Assembly (NCBI RefSeq): GCF_900107305.1 | Contig: NZ_FNPL01000008.1 | Location: forward strand, 1 to 64,000 | DNA from: Thermoactinomyces sp. DSM 45892 | Lineage (GTDB): Bacteria > Bacillota > Bacilli > Thermoactinomycetales > Thermoactinomycetaceae | Reading direction: 5' to 3' | Length of the DNA: 64,000 bases | Shown here: one piece after another, positions 60,562 through 64,000 of the stretch | Numbering within the stretch: position 1 is the first letter of the stretch | Layout: each line of letters begins with the position of its first letter | The notes under the pieces: generated by a model | The model's input: the letters and a program-made list of their open reading frames with translations, nothing else | Told to the model about the DNA's origin: nothing | Databases searched by the model: none | Program-made: the position numbers and the translations under genes

Positions 60562-62172
60562 TTGGCGAAATTTAGTGAACTCGGCCTTAGTGCTGAGCTA
60601 TTGCAAGCGGTGCATCAGATGGGATTTGAAGAAGCAACTCCTATCCAATCAGAAACGATTCCAGTCTCTCTCGCTGGGCGAGATGTTTTAGGCCAAGCAC
60701 AGACCGGAACAGGGAAGACTGCGGCATTTGGGATTCCAATCGTAGAGAAAATGGACCTTGATTCTGGGCATGTACAAGCCTTGATTCTGACTCCTACCCG
60801 TGAATTGGCGATCCAAGTAGCGGAAGAGTTAAACAGAGTAGGTCAATCGAAAAAAGTGCGTGCGCTGCCGATTTATGGTGGTCAAGAGATCGATCGTCAA
60901 ATTCGTTCTCTTAAGAAGCATCCACACATTATCGTGGCTACACCAGGTCGTATGCAAGACCATATGCGACGTCGTACAATTCGTCTGCAAAACCTATCGA
61001 TGGTTGTACTCGACGAGGCGGATGAAATGTTGCAAATGGGCTTTTTGGAAGAGATTGAAGCGATTCTTTCGGAGTGTCCGTCTGAACGTCAAACCCTTCT
61101 ATTCTCTGCTACGATGCCTACACGTATTCGCAATTTGGCATCGAAGTTTATGATGGATCCTGTCGAGATCAAGATTAAAGCAAAAGAAGTAACAATGCCG
61201 AGTATCGAACAGTATTACATTGAGTTATCTCCGAGACAAAAGTTTGATTCGTTATGTAATCTGCTTGATATTCAGTCTCCAGAGTTAGCGATTATCTTTG
61301 GACGCACTAAGAAGCGTGTAGACGAAATTACAGAGGGATTAACCAAACGTGGCTACTCCGCCGAAGGCATCCATGGGGATCTCTCTCAAGCACGTCGTGA
61401 TACAGTGATTCGTCGTTTCAAAGAAGGAACGATTGATATCATGGTTGCCACCGACGTAGCAGCACGTGGTTTGGATATCTCGGGTGTTACCCATGTATAT
61501 AACTTCGATATCCCTCAAGACTCAGAAAGCTATGTTCACCGAATCGGACGTACGGGCCGTGCTGGTAAAGAAGGAATGGCCATTACGTTTGCTAGCTTCC
61601 GTGAAATGGATCATCTCCGTATGATTGAACAACAAACGAAGCGTAAGATGAGTCGAATGTCGGTTCCGACGATTCATGAAGTGGTAGAAGGTCAACAACG
61701 ATTAGCGGTTCAACGTCTGCTTGAAGTTGCTGAGAAAGAGGAAGAGATTACTTCTTATATCGAATCAGCAGAAGCGCTTTTAGAGTCTAACGATTCGGTT
61801 ACCTTATTATCAGCGGCTCTCAAACTACTAACTAGAGAACCAGATAAAACACCAGTCCAAATAAGCGATGACCATTACTCCATGCGTCGTGGTGGAGGCC
61901 GTCGTGGCGGTGGTGATCGGTCCTTTGGAGGTAAGCCTAGAAACGATCGCAATCGTTTTAGCTATAACGAAGGTAGCTTCTCAGACGGTGCTTCTGGTGA
62001 TCGCCGTTCCTCAGCGAATCGCTCTCGAAACGAAGGCGACAAAGGTGGTTATAGAGGCGGTAAGAGTGGAGGCGGAAAAGGCGGCTTCAAAGGTAGTAGT
62101 AAAGGTGGCGGGAAGTTCTCTGGCGGAGGCAAACGCGGGGGATCTGATCGAGGCAAAGTGAAATCGAGATAG
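60562..62172 (+). CDS. cshA: DEAD-box RNA helicase (CshA/DeaD type)
   Basis: The 536-residue protein has the two RecA-like domains of DEAD-box helicases: Q motif and [13 protein letters not shown], Walker [31 protein letters not shown] and HRIGRTGR. A dimerisation-type segment precedes a basic Gly/Arg/Ser/Lys-rich tail (~437-536). It unwinds RNA in ribosome assembly and mRNA decay, and the tail binds RNA. The start is TTG, with AAAGGGG 11 bases upstream. The 190-base leader holds possible hairpins that may give cold regulation. Symbol given by type; the csh paralogue is not certain. Confidence 0.93.
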   Translation: MAKFSELGLSAELLQAVHQMGFEEATPIQSETIPVSLAGRDVLGQAQTGTGKTAAFGIPIVEKMDLDSGHVQALILTPTRELAIQVAEELNRVGQSKKVRALPIYGGQEIDRQIRSLKKHPHIIVATPGRMQDHMRRRTIRLQNLSMVVLDEADEMLQMGFLEEIEAILSECPSERQTLLFSATMPTRIRNLASKFMMDPVEIKIKAKEVTMPSIEQYYIELSPRQKFDSLCNLLDIQSPELAIIFGRTKKRVDEITEGLTKRGYSAEGIHGDLSQARRDTVIRRFKEGTIDIMVATDVAARGLDISGVTHVYNFDIPQDSESYVHRIGRTGRAGKEGMAITFASFREMDHLRMIEQQTKRKMSRMSVPTIHEVVEGQQRLAVQRLLEVAEKEEEITSYIESAEALLESNDSVTLLSAALKLLTREPDKTPVQISDDHYSMRRGGGRRGGGDRSFGGKPRNDRNRFSYNEGSFSDGASGDRRSSANRSRNEGDKGGYRGGKSGGGKGGFKGSSKGGGKFSGGGKRGGSDRGKVKSR

Positions 62173-62183
62173 TATTTATTGAT

Positions 62184-62224
62184 AAAGGCACCCAATTCCT
62201 TGATTGAGGAGTTGGGTGCCTTTA
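62184..62224 (+). terminator. Terminator after the RNA helicase gene
   Basis: The arms AAAGGCACCCAA and TTGGGTGCCTTT with inner TCCT/AGGA form a strong hairpin. Confidence 0.9.
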
Positions 62225-62246
62225 TCATGTCTAGTTTCAGTATACG

Positions 62247-62292
62247 AAAAAGCCAACTTTCCTAGAGTTGAGGTGGAAAGCTGGCTTTTTTT
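62247..62292 (-). terminator. Terminator of the DHA2 exporter gene
   Basis: The arms AAAAAGCCA-CTTTC and GAAAG-TGGCTTTTT lie just downstream of the minus-strand exporter gene, with a T-run on that strand. Confidence 0.85.
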
Positions 62293-62299
62293 GGATTGA

Positions 62300-63955
<1,656 letters not shown>

Positions 63956-64000
63956 TTAGTCAGTTGATCAAAGTATGCCAAGTTTAGGTACTTCTGATTA

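Overview
The window reads as chromosome of a low-GC, endospore-forming member of the Bacillales. The supporting signs are a gerE gene behind a SigK-type promoter, strong purine-rich Shine-Dalgarno sites, frequent TTG/GTG starts, a SAM-I riboswitch, Rho-independent terminators after most genes, BceB/HelD/UppP/TipA-type proteins and a collagen-like protein of exosporium type. A thermitase-like subtilase and the futalosine menaquinone route would fit a thermoactinomycete-like lineage, but that placement is inference. No rRNA, tRNA or CRISPR array was seen.

The most striking feature is at 12.9-18.8 kb. The spore regulator gene gerE is cut in two. Its 5' two thirds lie at 12976-13122 behind a near-consensus SigK promoter. 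Its 3' third lies 5.56 kb away at 18683-18757, followed by the gene's terminator. Between them sit a large serine recombinase, a small ORF overlapping its start, and cargo: a PrnB/IDO-like protein, a GNAT enzyme, UppP, a 52-residue glycine-rich membrane peptide and an exported two-repeat protein. Joining the halves at the shared AACGT restores a normal 72-residue GerE. This has the layout of a skin-like element that is excised during sporulation. A glycosyltransferase-like gene and a TylF-type methyltransferase gene follow directly and carry possible GerE and SigK signals.

Other regions. 0-2.5 kb: an XRE-TPR regulator flanked by two tiny ORFs (14 and 15 codons) with strong ribosome sites. 2.5-12.7 kb: signal peptidase I, a DUF1002 protein, class I fumarase, small regulators, a membrane-anchored phosphodiesterase, an M24 peptidase, a CAT-type and an Eis-type acetyltransferase. 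20.9-24.4 kb: mqnB-mqnD, a DUF2238 protein, a TipA-like MerR regulator with an internal start, and MarR. 24.4-36.6 kb: an orphan BceB-like permease, secreted proteins, a flavin monooxygenase, an ABC exporter, a subtilase, DinB and a 5'-nucleotidase. 36.7-40.1 kb: phnDCEE. 40.2-42.8 kb: a collagen/beta-propeller gene lying between decayed bceB and bceS ends. 42.9-49.5 kb: a squalene/phytoene synthase-like gene, then yitJ-metH under a SAM-I riboswitch. 49.6-53.9 kb: pepF, a strongly structured untranslated region, thyA-dfrA, GNAT. 54-56.5 kb: helD. 56.7-60.4 kb: three overlapping genes resembling VirB6, VirB8 and VirB1 parts of a conjugation channel, with no ATPase or relaxase. 60.5-64 kb: a DEAD-box RNA helicase and a DHA2 drug exporter.

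An imperfect structured repeat of about 125 bp occurs twice (10.6 and 51.6 kb), with a stem that changes in sequence while staying paired.
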